DNA of 64,000 nucleotides from Agriterribacter sp039811345 (GTDB taxonomy: Bacteria > Bacteroidota > Bacteroidia > Chitinophagales > Chitinophagaceae), in assembly GCA_039811345.1 (NCBI GenBank), contig JBDHYJ010000012.1, positions 1 through 64,000 of the forward strand, given 5' to 3'. Below the pieces are notes generated by a model. That model had not been told where the DNA came from, did no database searches, and saw only the letters and a program-made list of their open reading frames with translations. The translations under genes were made by a program, and so were the position numbers. Positions 42,265 through 50,864 of the stretch are shown piece by piece. Within the stretch, counting starts at the first letter, position 1. Every line of letters starts with the position of its first letter.

Positions 42265-43314
42265 TTATTTACACTTTTCTGAACCTACTGTTGTATACTC
42301 CCACTCCTTAACCGTATCTACAAATGCTTTTGCATGGTCAACAGGTATATTGGGTAATATACCATGCCCAAGGTTGGCTATATACCGGTTTTTACCAAAG
42401 GCATGCAGCATCTGATTTACTTCTTTTTTGATAACAGGTATTGGTGAAAGCAGTTTTGCCGGGTCAAAATTTCCCTGCAGGGTTATGTCATTCCCTGCGA
42501 ATTGTCTTGCCAGTGCCGGATGTATACACCAGTCAATACCAAGCCCTGCCGCACCTGTTGCTGCCATTTCTTTTAATGAATGCCAGGCCCCTTTGGCAAA
42601 AATTATTACCGGTACTTCGCCATTGATAGCTTTTACAATGCGGCGTATATACTGCAATGAGATACTTTCAAAATCTTCCGGTCCAAGCAAACCACCCCAG
42701 CTATCAAAAATCTGCACCACATCTGCACCTGCCCTGATTTGTCCTTTTAAGTATGCAATAGTAGTTTCTGTGATCATGTGTAAAAGCTGATGAGCCAGTT
42801 CGGGTTGTGTATAACAAAATGCTTTGGCTTCATCAAAAGTTTTACTGCCTCTTCCCTGTACCATATAGCATAACAATGTCCAGGGGGCGCCCGCAAAACC
42901 GATAAGCGGTACCCTGCCATTCAACTCTTTTTTTATAAGGGAGACTGCATCAAAAACGTATTGCAGTTTATCATGTATATCGGGTATGACTATACGTTCT
43001 AAATCTTTTTGGGTTTTAATCGGATCCGGTAGTATGGGTCCCTTCGATTCAATCAGTTGTACTTCCAATCCCATTGCCTGTGGTACTACCAGTATATCTG
43101 AAAATAAAATAGCTGCATCCACACCAATTATATCAACAGGTTGCAGTGTAATTTCGCAGGCCAGTTCGGGTGTTCTGCACCTCTCAAAAAAACCATATTT
43201 CTCCCGCAGTACCATATATTCAGGCAGATACCTGCCTGCCTGGCGCATCATCCATACCGGAGGACGTTCTATGGATTCTCCTTTAAGTGCCCGTAATAAT
43301 AAATCATTTTTCAT
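42265..43314 (-). CDS. hemE: Uroporphyrinogen decarboxylase
   Basis: Removes four carboxyl groups from uroporphyrinogen III to give coproporphyrinogen III. With start MKNDLLLRAL at 43314 it has 349 residues; an ATG four codons upstream is also open. Signatures: PPVWMMRQAGRYLPEY (about 18-33), ILFSDILVVPQAMGL, GFAGAPWTLLCYMVQG and NLGHGILPNIPVDH. Complete. Placed between hemD and hemF. Confidence 0.97.
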   Translation of the reverse strand: MKNDLLLRALKGESIERPPVWMMRQAGRYLPEYMVLREKYGFFERCRTPELACEITLQPVDIIGVDAAILFSDILVVPQAMGLEVQLIESKGPILPDPIKTQKDLERIVIPDIHDKLQYVFDAVSLIKKELNGRVPLIGFAGAPWTLLCYMVQGRGSKTFDEAKAFCYTQPELAHQLLHMITETTIAYLKGQIRAGADVVQIFDSWGGLLGPEDFESISLQYIRRIVKAINGEVPVIIFAKGAWHSLKEMAATGAAGLGIDWCIHPALARQFAGNDITLQGNFDPAKLLSPIPVIKKEVNQMLHAFGKNRYIANLGHGILPNIPVDHAKAFVDTVKEWEYTTVGSEKCK

Positions 43315-43348
43315 GCTATATTTCATTATGCAGTTTTCTCCGGTATTA

Positions 43349-44074
43349 TTAAATTTTATTCTCTATTCCAGAGGTTTTTTTGAAATGATCAATCATCAGT
43401 TCAACAAGATTTGCTTCTCCGGGCCATTGGCTTGTGATTACAGGGTTACTGCAATACGATTCTACTGTGGCGGATGTGGTTTTTCCTATTGAGAAAATGA
43501 CAGTACTCAAAGGAATGGTATTGACTGAAAAAAAACTATGAGCTCCGCTGGGGCTGAAAAATAGAATACCATTATAATTTTTGTGAATTGTTTTTGGAGT
43601 GCCAATGGTTTGATACACGATTATTTCCTGTACTTCTACTCCGCTTGCCTGCAGGGTTTCAGGAAGGTCATTTAAACGTTGTTTGCCACAAAAGAAAATC
43701 ACTTTTCGGATATCATTATACTGTAATATTTTTTCTGCAAGCCCGCTTGCATTTTTTGCCGTAGCAATAATAGAAGATTCATCAAAAATATCGAGCAGGG
43801 CTTCTTTTGTTGCCCCCCCGGTACAAAATATTTTCCACGGTGGGAGATTTACCAGTTCGCTTTTTACAACTTCCACGGCATGAATGCTTGTAAACACCGC
43901 TGTTATGGACTGCAAACTCAATGCGGTAATAGCATCCACAGTTGCTGTAGTAACATCGGGAATATTTTGAATAAATGCCTCGGCATCTATATATAGATTA
44001 TGCAGGGCAGCTTTTTCTACCAACTCTTCGTTTAAAAATCTCGTTGACAATATATGGATATCATTCGCTGGCAT
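43349..44074 (-). CDS. hemD: Uroporphyrinogen-III synthase
   Basis: Closes hydroxymethylbilane with inversion of ring D to uroporphyrinogen III. A 241-residue two-domain protein; HemD is poorly conserved and is called from ILFFSPSGAHSFFSVN and FSIGKTTSATVES-type motifs, length and position between hemC and hemE. The ATG at 44074 is preferred; a TTG five codons upstream is open. It overlaps the end of hemC by 14 bases, so the two are translated together. Confidence 0.9.
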   Translation of the reverse strand: MPANDIHILSTRFLNEELVEKAALHNLYIDAEAFIQNIPDVTTATVDAITALSLQSITAVFTSIHAVEVVKSELVNLPPWKIFCTGGATKEALLDIFDESSIIATAKNASGLAEKILQYNDIRKVIFFCGKQRLNDLPETLQASGVEVQEIIVYQTIGTPKTIHKNYNGILFFSPSGAHSFFSVNTIPLSTVIFSIGKTTSATVESYCSNPVITSQWPGEANLVELMIDHFKKTSGIENKI

Positions 44075-45002
44075 ACTTAATGGATTCAATTATTTTATCA
44101 CCACCCCGACTTATCACCTCTGCCCCGGCTTCTTTGCCAAGACTACCTGCTTCTGCAATTGCTGAGCTTTTCTCTACACTAATCATTTGATGCCCATCCT
44201 TAGAATGCAGGTTTCCTATAAGGGTTACTTGCCCTTCTTTTATAGTGGCCAGGGCGCTTATAGGAGTTGTACAACCACCCAGTAATGTTTTTAGAAAATC
44301 TCTTTCCACGCCGGTGCATAAAGCTGTGGGTTTATCATTAATGGTTGTGCATATTTGTTTTAACACTTCATCATCTTCTCTGCAAGCCACGGCAATGGCC
44401 CCTTGTGCCGGTGCGGGAAGCATCCATGTGAGATCAATACTCCCAGCAGGTCTCAAACCAATTCTTTCCAACCCTGCCGCCGCAAAGATAGCGCCGTGCC
44501 AGTTGCTTTCTGCCAGCTTTTTTAACCTGGTGATTACATTCCCTCTGAGATTCTCTATCTGGTGGTGAGGATAGCGGTGCAGCCATTGTGCCCTTCTGCG
44601 TATACTGCTTGTGGCAATGATCAGTGCTGTTCTATTATTAATGTCTTCAAGTGCAGCCAGAGATTCTTCCCTGTCGTTTCTGAATACTAAAATATCAGTA
44701 TATGCATCTCGCTTCAGCACGGCAGCCGTGATTATTCCTCTTGCAGGTTGTGTGGGAACATCTTTATAAGAATGTACCGCAAGGTCAATACGTTTTTGGA
44801 GGAGAGCAATATCAAGGGTTTTGGTAAAAATGCCCTGGATACCTATTTCATATAGCGGGGTTGATAAATCAATATCGCCCTCACTTTTTATAAGCACTAA
44901 CTCTGAAGAAATATTCTGCTGATGTAGAAGGGTCTGTACTTTTTTGGCCTGCCATAGCGCCAATTCACTGTCGCGGGTTCCGATTTTAACTACCTTGGTC
45001 AT
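44061..45002 (-). CDS. hemC: Hydroxymethylbilane synthase
   Basis: Polymerises four porphobilinogens to hydroxymethylbilane on a dipyrromethane cofactor. A 313-residue enzyme; the cofactor cysteine is C244 in LLGGCTTPISA. KIGTRDSELALWQA opens it, and VHSYKDVPT and ATSSIRRRAQWL are the substrate-binding segments. Complete. It lies 42 bases after hemA and overlaps hemD. Confidence 0.97.
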   Translation of the reverse strand: MTKVVKIGTRDSELALWQAKKVQTLLHQQNISSELVLIKSEGDIDLSTPLYEIGIQGIFTKTLDIALLQKRIDLAVHSYKDVPTQPARGIITAAVLKRDAYTDILVFRNDREESLAALEDINNRTALIIATSSIRRRAQWLHRYPHHQIENLRGNVITRLKKLAESNWHGAIFAAAGLERIGLRPAGSIDLTWMLPAPAQGAIAVACREDDEVLKQICTTINDKPTALCTGVERDFLKTLLGGCTTPISALATIKEGQVTLIGNLHSKDGHQMISVEKSSAIAEAGSLGKEAGAEVISRGGDKIIESIKYASE

Positions 45003-45044
45003 GTTGTAAAAATAAAGCTTGAATACTCTTCATTAGGGAGTCGG

Positions 45045-46277
45045 TTATGAATGGCTTATTTTTAGGTATTCATGCATTGTATTTATATATTGACAACCTT
45101 TGGCAGTATGCTTGCGAAGATCAACAGCAAGCGATTTAACGGCTTTCTGAATGATGATATCTTTTTCTTCGAGTTGCATTGACGCCGGACAGCTTGTATT
45201 CTCGGATAGTTCGTATAGTTTAGACTTTACCTCACTAAGGAAATGGCGATGCGAAAATAATTTATGCCATTCCACAAACTCACCCAATGTTTCATTGATA
45301 ATAGCGACTGCCTGAGGAATATCGGCCCTGCGTTTTGCAAAAGTTTTATCTAATATTGTTGATATCTGGTCAACGTCCATAAGCACAATACCCTCTTTTT
45401 GCCGGACAGCAGGATCTATACATTTTGGTACCGACAGGTCTAAAAGCAACCGCTGTTTCTGGCTATTAAAAAAATCAGGAAGTATTGTATATTCTCCGGC
45501 TGTCGTACTTGTGATAAGAATATCTGCTTCATCGCATGCCCTGGATAAATGTTTATATGAAACAGATGTCATTCCATTTCTACGGGCAAAATCTTCAGAT
45601 TTTACTGATGTTCGGTTAGTAATACTTATGCGGGCGCCGGGGAAATATTCGAGAATATTTTTAGCCACATTGCAACCAAACTTCCCGGCTCCAACCAGTA
45701 ATATATTTTTTTGCCGAATATCTGGAACATGTTCCCTGATTACTTCAATAGCTGCATAGGCTACGGAAACAGTACCTGTGCTCAACTGTGTTTCAGATTT
45801 GATTCTTTTAGACGCCTGAAGTGCAAAATTTACAAGGCGGTCGGCCAGTGAACCCAGTAAACTGTTTTCTCTTGCATATTTTGCAGCTTTTTTCAGCTGC
45901 ATAAGTATTTCGTAATCGCCAATGATTTGCGAGTCGAGACCTGAAGCTACCTTAAACAAATGGTTGACGGCTTCCATACCATGCAATACATATCCCGGAC
46001 CTTCAAAGGTAGATTTGCTGTTTTTAGTTGCGGCACATAATAAATCAATCAATGTATTTGCCGGAGCTATTCCATATAGCTCTGTTCGGTTGCAGGTAGA
46101 TAATACAATAAGATCATTAATCTGATGCTGCTTTGCCTGCTGGGTTATTTCTTCCAATGCAGAAGCGCATACAGCAAAATCACTACGGGTGGTTGTATTG
46201 GCTTTGTGATAGTTGATACCGATAACTGTAAAATTATCCAGTCCGCTGCAAATATCATATTGGGTCAAATCCGTCAT
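45045..46277 (-). CDS. hemA: Glutamyl-tRNA reductase
   Basis: First and usually rate-limiting step of the C5 heme pathway: reduces glutamyl-tRNA to glutamate-1-semialdehyde with NADPH. From the ATG complementary to 46275-46277 it has 410 residues; twelve upstream codons are open but unlike the family. The catalytic cysteine is C62 in LSTCNRTELYG. The NADPH domain carries LLVGAGKFG. A C-terminal dimerisation helix region closes it. As first gene of the operon it is the natural control point, and two inverted repeats lie in the 191 bases upstream. Confidence 0.97.
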   Translation of the reverse strand: MTDLTQYDICSGLDNFTVIGINYHKANTTTRSDFAVCASALEEITQQAKQHQINDLIVLSTCNRTELYGIAPANTLIDLLCAATKNSKSTFEGPGYVLHGMEAVNHLFKVASGLDSQIIGDYEILMQLKKAAKYARENSLLGSLADRLVNFALQASKRIKSETQLSTGTVSVAYAAIEVIREHVPDIRQKNILLVGAGKFGCNVAKNILEYFPGARISITNRTSVKSEDFARRNGMTSVSYKHLSRACDEADILITSTTAGEYTILPDFFNSQKQRLLLDLSVPKCIDPAVRQKEGIVLMDVDQISTILDKTFAKRRADIPQAVAIINETLGEFVEWHKLFSHRHFLSEVKSKLYELSENTSCPASMQLEEKDIIIQKAVKSLAVDLRKHTAKGCQYINTMHEYLKISHS

Positions 46278-46283
46278 AAGAGA

Positions 46284-46311
46284 GATGCAAATGTAAAGGA
46301 CTACTTGCATC
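46284..46311. promoter_or_regulatory. Inverted repeat at the hemA start with embedded -7 box
   Basis: GATGCAA (46284-46290) and TTGCATC (46305-46311) form a 7-base dyad around 14 bases, immediately upstream of the hemA ATG. On the minus strand TACATTTG (46295-46288) fits the TAnnTTTG consensus and lies inside the dyad. TTG at 46313-46311 could be a -33 element but the 15-base gap is short. Confidence 0.4.
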
Positions 46312-46371
46312 AATACGTCAGTGTTTTGTCATAAAATCGTCATGTCTGCATGAAACTTATAAATCTAATGA

Positions 46372-46400
46372 TCAACTCATTAAAACTTAGTTTGAGTTGA
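46372..46400. promoter_or_regulatory. Inverted repeat in the AraC-hemA spacer
   Basis: TCAACTCA (46372-46379) and TGAGTTGA (46393-46400) form a perfect 8-base dyad around 13 bases. It lies 95 bases upstream of hemA and 69 beyond the end of the regulator gene. No T run follows on the minus strand, so an operator fits better than a terminator. Confidence 0.45.
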
Positions 46401-46468
46401 CGATGGTGAAAGTAAATGAGGATGTCAAACGTGTGATAATATGTTTATCTTTTCACGACCAAGAATTA

Positions 46469-47422
46469 TCAGCGAAACAACAATTCACAGGGTTTGAGTC
46501 CGGTATGCTTTTTAAATGCAGTAGAAAAATGAGAAATGGAGGAATATCCAAGCATTAAAGAGACATCAGTTACACTGAGGCCTTTTTCATAAAGCAGATA
46601 TTTGGCATGTTCCATCCGCTGACTTTGGTAAAAATCAAATATGGTAGTGCCAAAAATTTCTTTAAATCCTTTTTTCAGATAACATTCATTGATAGCCACT
46701 TTACGGCTCAGTTCCCTGATAGTGATAGGCTCTCCGATATGTTTCAGCAAAATATCTCTTGCACTGATGATTTTATCCCGGTCTACATCGTTGGAAAGAA
46801 ATTTACAGCTTAACGGAAGATCATCTTCCTTTTCACCCAGCATACATTCCAGGCTGTATAACAGCAGCATCTGGGTTTGTGCATTGATGTAGATATTCTC
46901 AAGACCTTCGGTATATGTATTATTCAAAAGGCTTTCCAATACCATTCGGGTACGGCTGCAAAGCGGTAATATTTTTGCAAAAGAAGAGGTGTGACTGAAA
47001 GATAAAACCTGGTTAGCAAATCCGGTATTGCGGGATGCATTAATGTATTGCTGTAAATGCTCCGGATAGAATGAAAAACTCATCACATCCATAGTTTCTT
47101 CCTTTGACTGGCAATTTTGGGAAACTCCTGCTTTACAGTTTTCACATTCAAAGTTTTTGCCATTGCAATACACATTTCCTGCTATACAAAACTTTAGTTC
47201 CAGGGTAGGGGAAACTTCTTTATTTTTTCTGTACTGGTAACTTAAAATGCCGGTATCTTCAAAACTCCAGTCTGCTTGTTTGCGGTATCGCTTAATTACA
47301 TATTGTACAGCACCCGGTGTAACCCGTTCTTTTTCTTCAATAAGTTCAAGATCATCTGCCATTACCGGGCGTTTCTGTGCTATTTCCAATATATCGGGTA
47401 TCCTCACCATAAGATTTTGCAA
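46469..47422 (-). CDS. AraC-family regulator with cysteine-rich N-terminal domain
   Basis: A 317-residue transcription regulator. The last 100 residues form two helix-turn-helix motifs of the AraC/XylS type (ITIRELSRKVAINECYLKKGFKEIFG and LSVTDVSLMLGYSSISHFSTAFKKHTG). The N-terminal domain is not a clear cupin; its centre holds five cysteines within 26 residues (C79, C86, C93, C96, C104). Such a cluster could bind iron, an iron-sulfur cluster, zinc or heme. The gene sits directly upstream of hemA, same strand, which suggests control of the heme operon. It is divergent from gyrB. Ligand and targets are inference. Confidence 0.88.
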   Translation of the reverse strand: MQNLMVRIPDILEIAQKRPVMADDLELIEEKERVTPGAVQYVIKRYRKQADWSFEDTGILSYQYRKNKEVSPTLELKFCIAGNVYCNGKNFECENCKAGVSQNCQSKEETMDVMSFSFYPEHLQQYINASRNTGFANQVLSFSHTSSFAKILPLCSRTRMVLESLLNNTYTEGLENIYINAQTQMLLLYSLECMLGEKEDDLPLSCKFLSNDVDRDKIISARDILLKHIGEPITIRELSRKVAINECYLKKGFKEIFGTTIFDFYQSQRMEHAKYLLYEKGLSVTDVSLMLGYSSISHFSTAFKKHTGLKPCELLFR

Positions 47423-47527
47423 ATATACAGAGATTAACCAGTTAAATTGCTGTTCATACTATTGTTTTTGCATCGGATTTAAAGTGGGAGACCTGCCTGT
47501 TGCCGGGTTTAAAAATCTGCTTTAAAA

Positions 47528-47558
47528 TTGCCTGTACCGCTCATTTGCAGTACATTTG
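47528..47558 (+). promoter_or_regulatory. Promoter of gyrB
   Basis: TTG at 47528-47530, then 20 bases, then TACATTTG (47551-47558), a full match to the Bacteroidota TTG and TAnnTTTG pair with proper spacing. The gyrB start lies 30 bases downstream. Confidence 0.6.
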
Positions 47559-47587
47559 CAAAATATTTTTTTGACCAGAAAAAGTGA

Positions 47588-49588
47588 ATGCAGAACGATT
47601 CTATGAGTAATGACACACAGGCTTTATCCACGCCTCCTCAAACAGCAAACGGTTATGGTGCAGATAGTATACAAATATTGGAAGGTTTGGAGGCAGTGCG
47701 TAAGCGGCCTGCCATGTATATCGGCGATATCAGCAGTAAAGGCTTACACCATTTGGTGTATGAGGTAGTTGACAACTCAATTGACGAAGCACTTGCAGGA
47801 TATTGTAAAAACATTACAGTAACGATTCATGAAGATAATTCAATTAGTGTAAAGGATGATGGCCGCGGTATACCTACGGGTATTATGAGCAAAGAAAAAA
47901 GAAGTGCGCTTGAAGTAGTAATGACAGTGTTGCATGCCGGTGGTAAATTTGATAAGAATACCTATAAGGTATCCGGAGGTTTACACGGAGTTGGGGTAAG
48001 TTGTGTAAATGCCCTGAGCTCACGGTTGCATGTAACCGTACATCGCGAGGGTAAGATATTTGAACAGGAATACCATACCGGCATTCCTCAATATGCAGTA
48101 AGAGAAATTGGCACAACTGATATAACGGGTACTTCTATACATTTTTGGCCGGATAGCTCAATATTTAGTGTTACAGTATATAATAAGGATATCCTGGAAG
48201 CCCGCCTCAGAGAGTTGGCATATCTTAACAAAGGAATTACCATTAACCTGCACGACCTGCGGGAAAAAGACGAACAGGGAAATTCTTATTCCAAAACTTT
48301 TTACAGCGAAGGTGGAATTGCCGAGTTTATCGAAATGCTCGACAAGAACAGCAACAGGCAATCGCTGCTCCCCAATGTAATTTATGGTGAAGCTTATGAT
48401 GCGGCAAGTAATGTATCTGTAGAGGTGGCAATGACCTACAATGCCAGTTTCCAGGAGCATATTTTCAGCTACGTAAATAATATCAACACTATAGAAGGCG
48501 GCACACATGTGTCGGGATTTCGCCGTTCAGTAACAAGAGTCTTCAAAGCCTATGGCGAACGGGAGGGAATGTTTGAGAAAGCAAAAGTTGAAATTGAAGG
48601 AGATGATTTCAGGGAAGGACTGAGCGCTATTATTTCTGTAAAAGTTCCGGAGCCGCAATTTGAAGGTCAGACAAAAACTAAACTAGGCAACAATGAAGTG
48701 ATGGGTGTGGTGGACGCGGCTTTGAGTAAAGTGCTGCAAACCTATCTTGAAGAAAATCCTAAGGATGCTAAACAAATAATTTCAAAAGTGATCCTTGCTG
48801 CCCAGGCAAGAGTGGCTGCAAGAAAAGCAAGAGATCTTGTGCAGCGAAAGAGCGGACTGACCGGTGGAGGTTTGCCCGGTAAACTTGCCGACTGTTCTGA
48901 CCGTAACCCCGAAAAGTGTGAGCTTTTTCTGGTTGAGGGAGATTCAGCAGGTGGTACAGCTAAACAGGGGCGTGACCGGAATTTTCAGGCAATCCTACCA
49001 TTGCGGGGTAAGATACTGAACGTAGAAAAAGCAATGGAACACAAGATTTACGACAATGAAGAAATTCGAAATATATTCACAGCACTTGGGGTTAAAATAG
49101 GAACTCCCGAAGATCCGAAGGCGCTGGATATCTCAAAGCTCCGCTATCATAAACTTATTATTATGACGGATGCCGACGTGGATGGAAGCCATATTGCTAC
49201 GCTCATTCTTACTTTTATTTTCAGGTATATGAAAGAACTGGTAGAACAGGGCTATGTGTACCTGGCACAACCACCGTTATACCTGATAAAAAAAGGCAGA
49301 GAATCTGCTTATGCCTGGAGTGAAGAGCAGCGAAAAGCCCTGGTGGAGAAAATTGGCGGGGGAAAAGAAGAAAGTGTGAATGTACAACGATACAAAGGTT
49401 TGGGTGAAATGAATGCTGAACAGTTGTGGCAAACTACTATGAACGCTGAAACCCGGACTCTTAAAAGAGTTACTATTGAAAGCGCTGCCGAGGCAGATCG
49501 TGTATTCAGTATGCTGATGGGTGATGAAGTGGCTCCAAGAAGAGAATTTATAGAGTCGCACGCTAAATATGCTAATCTTGACGTGTAA
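47588..49588 (+). CDS. gyrB: DNA gyrase subunit B
   Basis: ATPase half of gyrase, which adds negative supercoils. A 666-residue protein of the usual Bacteroidota length without the E. coli insertion. GHKL ATPase motifs: YEVVDNSIDEALAGYC, VKDDGRGIPTG and VSGGLHGVGVSCVNALS. Toprim motifs: LVEGDSAGGTAKQGRDR and MTDADVDGSHI. QRYKGLGEMN closes the C-terminal domain. Two ATGs (47588 and 47603) are possible starts. ParE is an alternative but GyrB fits better by the spacing of QRYKGLGEMN and length. Confidence 0.93.
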   Translation: MQNDSMSNDTQALSTPPQTANGYGADSIQILEGLEAVRKRPAMYIGDISSKGLHHLVYEVVDNSIDEALAGYCKNITVTIHEDNSISVKDDGRGIPTGIMSKEKRSALEVVMTVLHAGGKFDKNTYKVSGGLHGVGVSCVNALSSRLHVTVHREGKIFEQEYHTGIPQYAVREIGTTDITGTSIHFWPDSSIFSVTVYNKDILEARLRELAYLNKGITINLHDLREKDEQGNSYSKTFYSEGGIAEFIEMLDKNSNRQSLLPNVIYGEAYDAASNVSVEVAMTYNASFQEHIFSYVNNINTIEGGTHVSGFRRSVTRVFKAYGEREGMFEKAKVEIEGDDFREGLSAIISVKVPEPQFEGQTKTKLGNNEVMGVVDAALSKVLQTYLEENPKDAKQIISKVILAAQARVAARKARDLVQRKSGLTGGGLPGKLADCSDRNPEKCELFLVEGDSAGGTAKQGRDRNFQAILPLRGKILNVEKAMEHKIYDNEEIRNIFTALGVKIGTPEDPKALDISKLRYHKLIIMTDADVDGSHIATLILTFIFRYMKELVEQGYVYLAQPPLYLIKKGRESAYAWSEEQRKALVEKIGGGKEESVNVQRYKGLGEMNAEQLWQTTMNAETRTLKRVTIESAAEADRVFSMLMGDEVAPRREFIESHAKYANLDV

Positions 49589-49626
49589 TTAATTTTGCAA
49601 TCCGGCTAATGGATTATTATTACCTT

Positions 49627-49643
49627 CGATGTTTACAACATCG
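49627..49643. terminator. Short hairpin after gyrB
   Basis: CGATGTT (49627-49633) pairs with AACATCG (49637-49643) around TAC; TAATTATTTC follows. It may end gyrB or belong to the leader of the next small gene. Confidence 0.45.
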
Positions 49644-49677
49644 TAATTATTTCATTTAATAAATAAAATACGAGATT

Positions 49678-49881
49678 ATGTCAGACACAACCTTAACAGC
49701 ATATAACGTAAAGACAAAAGAGAAAAATGTTCCTATTCAGGATGCAGTGATTACTAAAACATCTAAAGGTGCATATATGGCCCAGGGGCATGATGGTAAG
49801 GGAAATAAACTTACTACTCTTTTAGGTGAAGCAAAAGCATTAGCTGCTATAAAAGCGGGAACTGCTAAGCAAGGCTGGTAA
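49678..49881 (+). CDS. Small 67-residue protein, zinc-ribbon-like but without cysteines
   Basis: A 67-residue soluble basic protein with no signal peptide. AYNVKTKEKN near the start, then ITKTSKGAYMAQGHDGKGNK, resemble the layout of small DUF5679-type zinc ribbons (Y-C-V-K-C-K, then K-G-T-C-P-x-C-G). Here N10 and T13 replace the first two cysteines and D39 and a gap the last two. The relationship is from memory and is not proved. The end (ALAAIKAGTAKQGW) is helical. It lies 89 bases after gyrB on the same strand and may be its own transcript. Function unknown. Confidence 0.7.
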   Translation: MSDTTLTAYNVKTKEKNVPIQDAVITKTSKGAYMAQGHDGKGNKLTTLLGEAKALAAIKAGTAKQGW

Positions 49882-50016
49882 TCCTGGGCAATCATTATAG
49901 TATATACGAAAGACTTGAAGTGTGAGATTTGAAGGTCATTGAGGCATTTGCATCTCACTTTTCGCATCATCCTAATGTAGTTCATTTGATTATGGATGGT
50001 TCGCCCGGCCCCGGTC

Positions 50017-50835
50017 TTATAAAAACAGGTCGGTGTAGAGATTTGCACCCGGTACAACGCTGTATTTCTCCAAATCTGATATACCTTCTTCAGCAAGTAC
50101 ATCTTCATCAATAAAAAAATTACCGGTGCAGGTTGAAGAAGGGCGCGATAATATATAGTAAGCTGCATCGGCAATAATTTCCGGCTTACGGCTCATCTTA
50201 ATCAAAGCATCTCCGCCCAAAAGGTTTTGCACTGCGGCTGTTGCTATAGTAGTTTTTGGCCATAGAGTATTTGCTGCAATCTTATCGTTTCTCAGTTCTT
50301 CGGCCAAACCCATGGCGATCATGCTCATATTATATTTACTCAGCGTATATGCGAGGTGAGCGCCAAACCATTTAGGTTTCATATTGATCGGCGGTGAAAG
50401 GTTGAGGATATGCGGATTGTTTCCTTTGCGCAGATAAGGTATACAGGCTTTACTCACAAAAAAAGTACCTCGCACATTAATATCATGCATCAGGTCAAAC
50501 CGCTTTGGTTCTGTTTTTTCGGTGGTAGTGAGTGAAATGGCAGATGCATTATTTATAAGTATATCAATACCTCCAAAAACTTCTATTGTTTTTGCAACAG
50601 CCGCTTCAACCTGGTCTTCAAAACGAATATCGCATTGTACAGGTAAAGCCTCTCCGCCTGCCTCCACCACTTCTTTTGCAGCCGAAAAGATTGTACCGCC
50701 AAGTTTTGGGTTTTCCTCAGTAGACTTTGCAGCAATGACTACCTGGGCGCCATCTGCTGCTAACCGAAGTGCAATAGCTTTTCCAATTCCCCGGCTTGCC
50801 CCTGTTATAAAAACTGTTTTTCCTTTAAAGGACAT
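50017..50835 (-). CDS. SDR-family oxidoreductase, HSDL2-like
   Basis: A 272-residue short-chain dehydrogenase. NADP-binding TGASRGIG (11-18), structural NNAS (95-98), catalytic S147 and YxxxK at Y163-K167 are all present. DILINNASAISLTTTEKTEPKRFDLMHDINVRGTFFVSKACIPYL matches hydroxysteroid-dehydrogenase-like protein 2. That group works on fatty-acid or steroid-like substrates, though its reaction is unclear. It is first in a run with the alkyltransferase-like and trmB genes upstream on the same strand (30 and 8 base gaps). Confidence 0.88.
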   Translation of the reverse strand: MSFKGKTVFITGASRGIGKAIALRLAADGAQVVIAAKSTEENPKLGGTIFSAAKEVVEAGGEALPVQCDIRFEDQVEAAVAKTIEVFGGIDILINNASAISLTTTEKTEPKRFDLMHDINVRGTFFVSKACIPYLRKGNNPHILNLSPPINMKPKWFGAHLAYTLSKYNMSMIAMGLAEELRNDKIAANTLWPKTTIATAAVQNLLGGDALIKMSRKPEIIADAAYYILSRPSSTCTGNFFIDEDVLAEEGISDLEKYSVVPGANLYTDLFL

Positions 50836-50864
50836 AAATGCATATTTAAACTATAAGTTATAAG

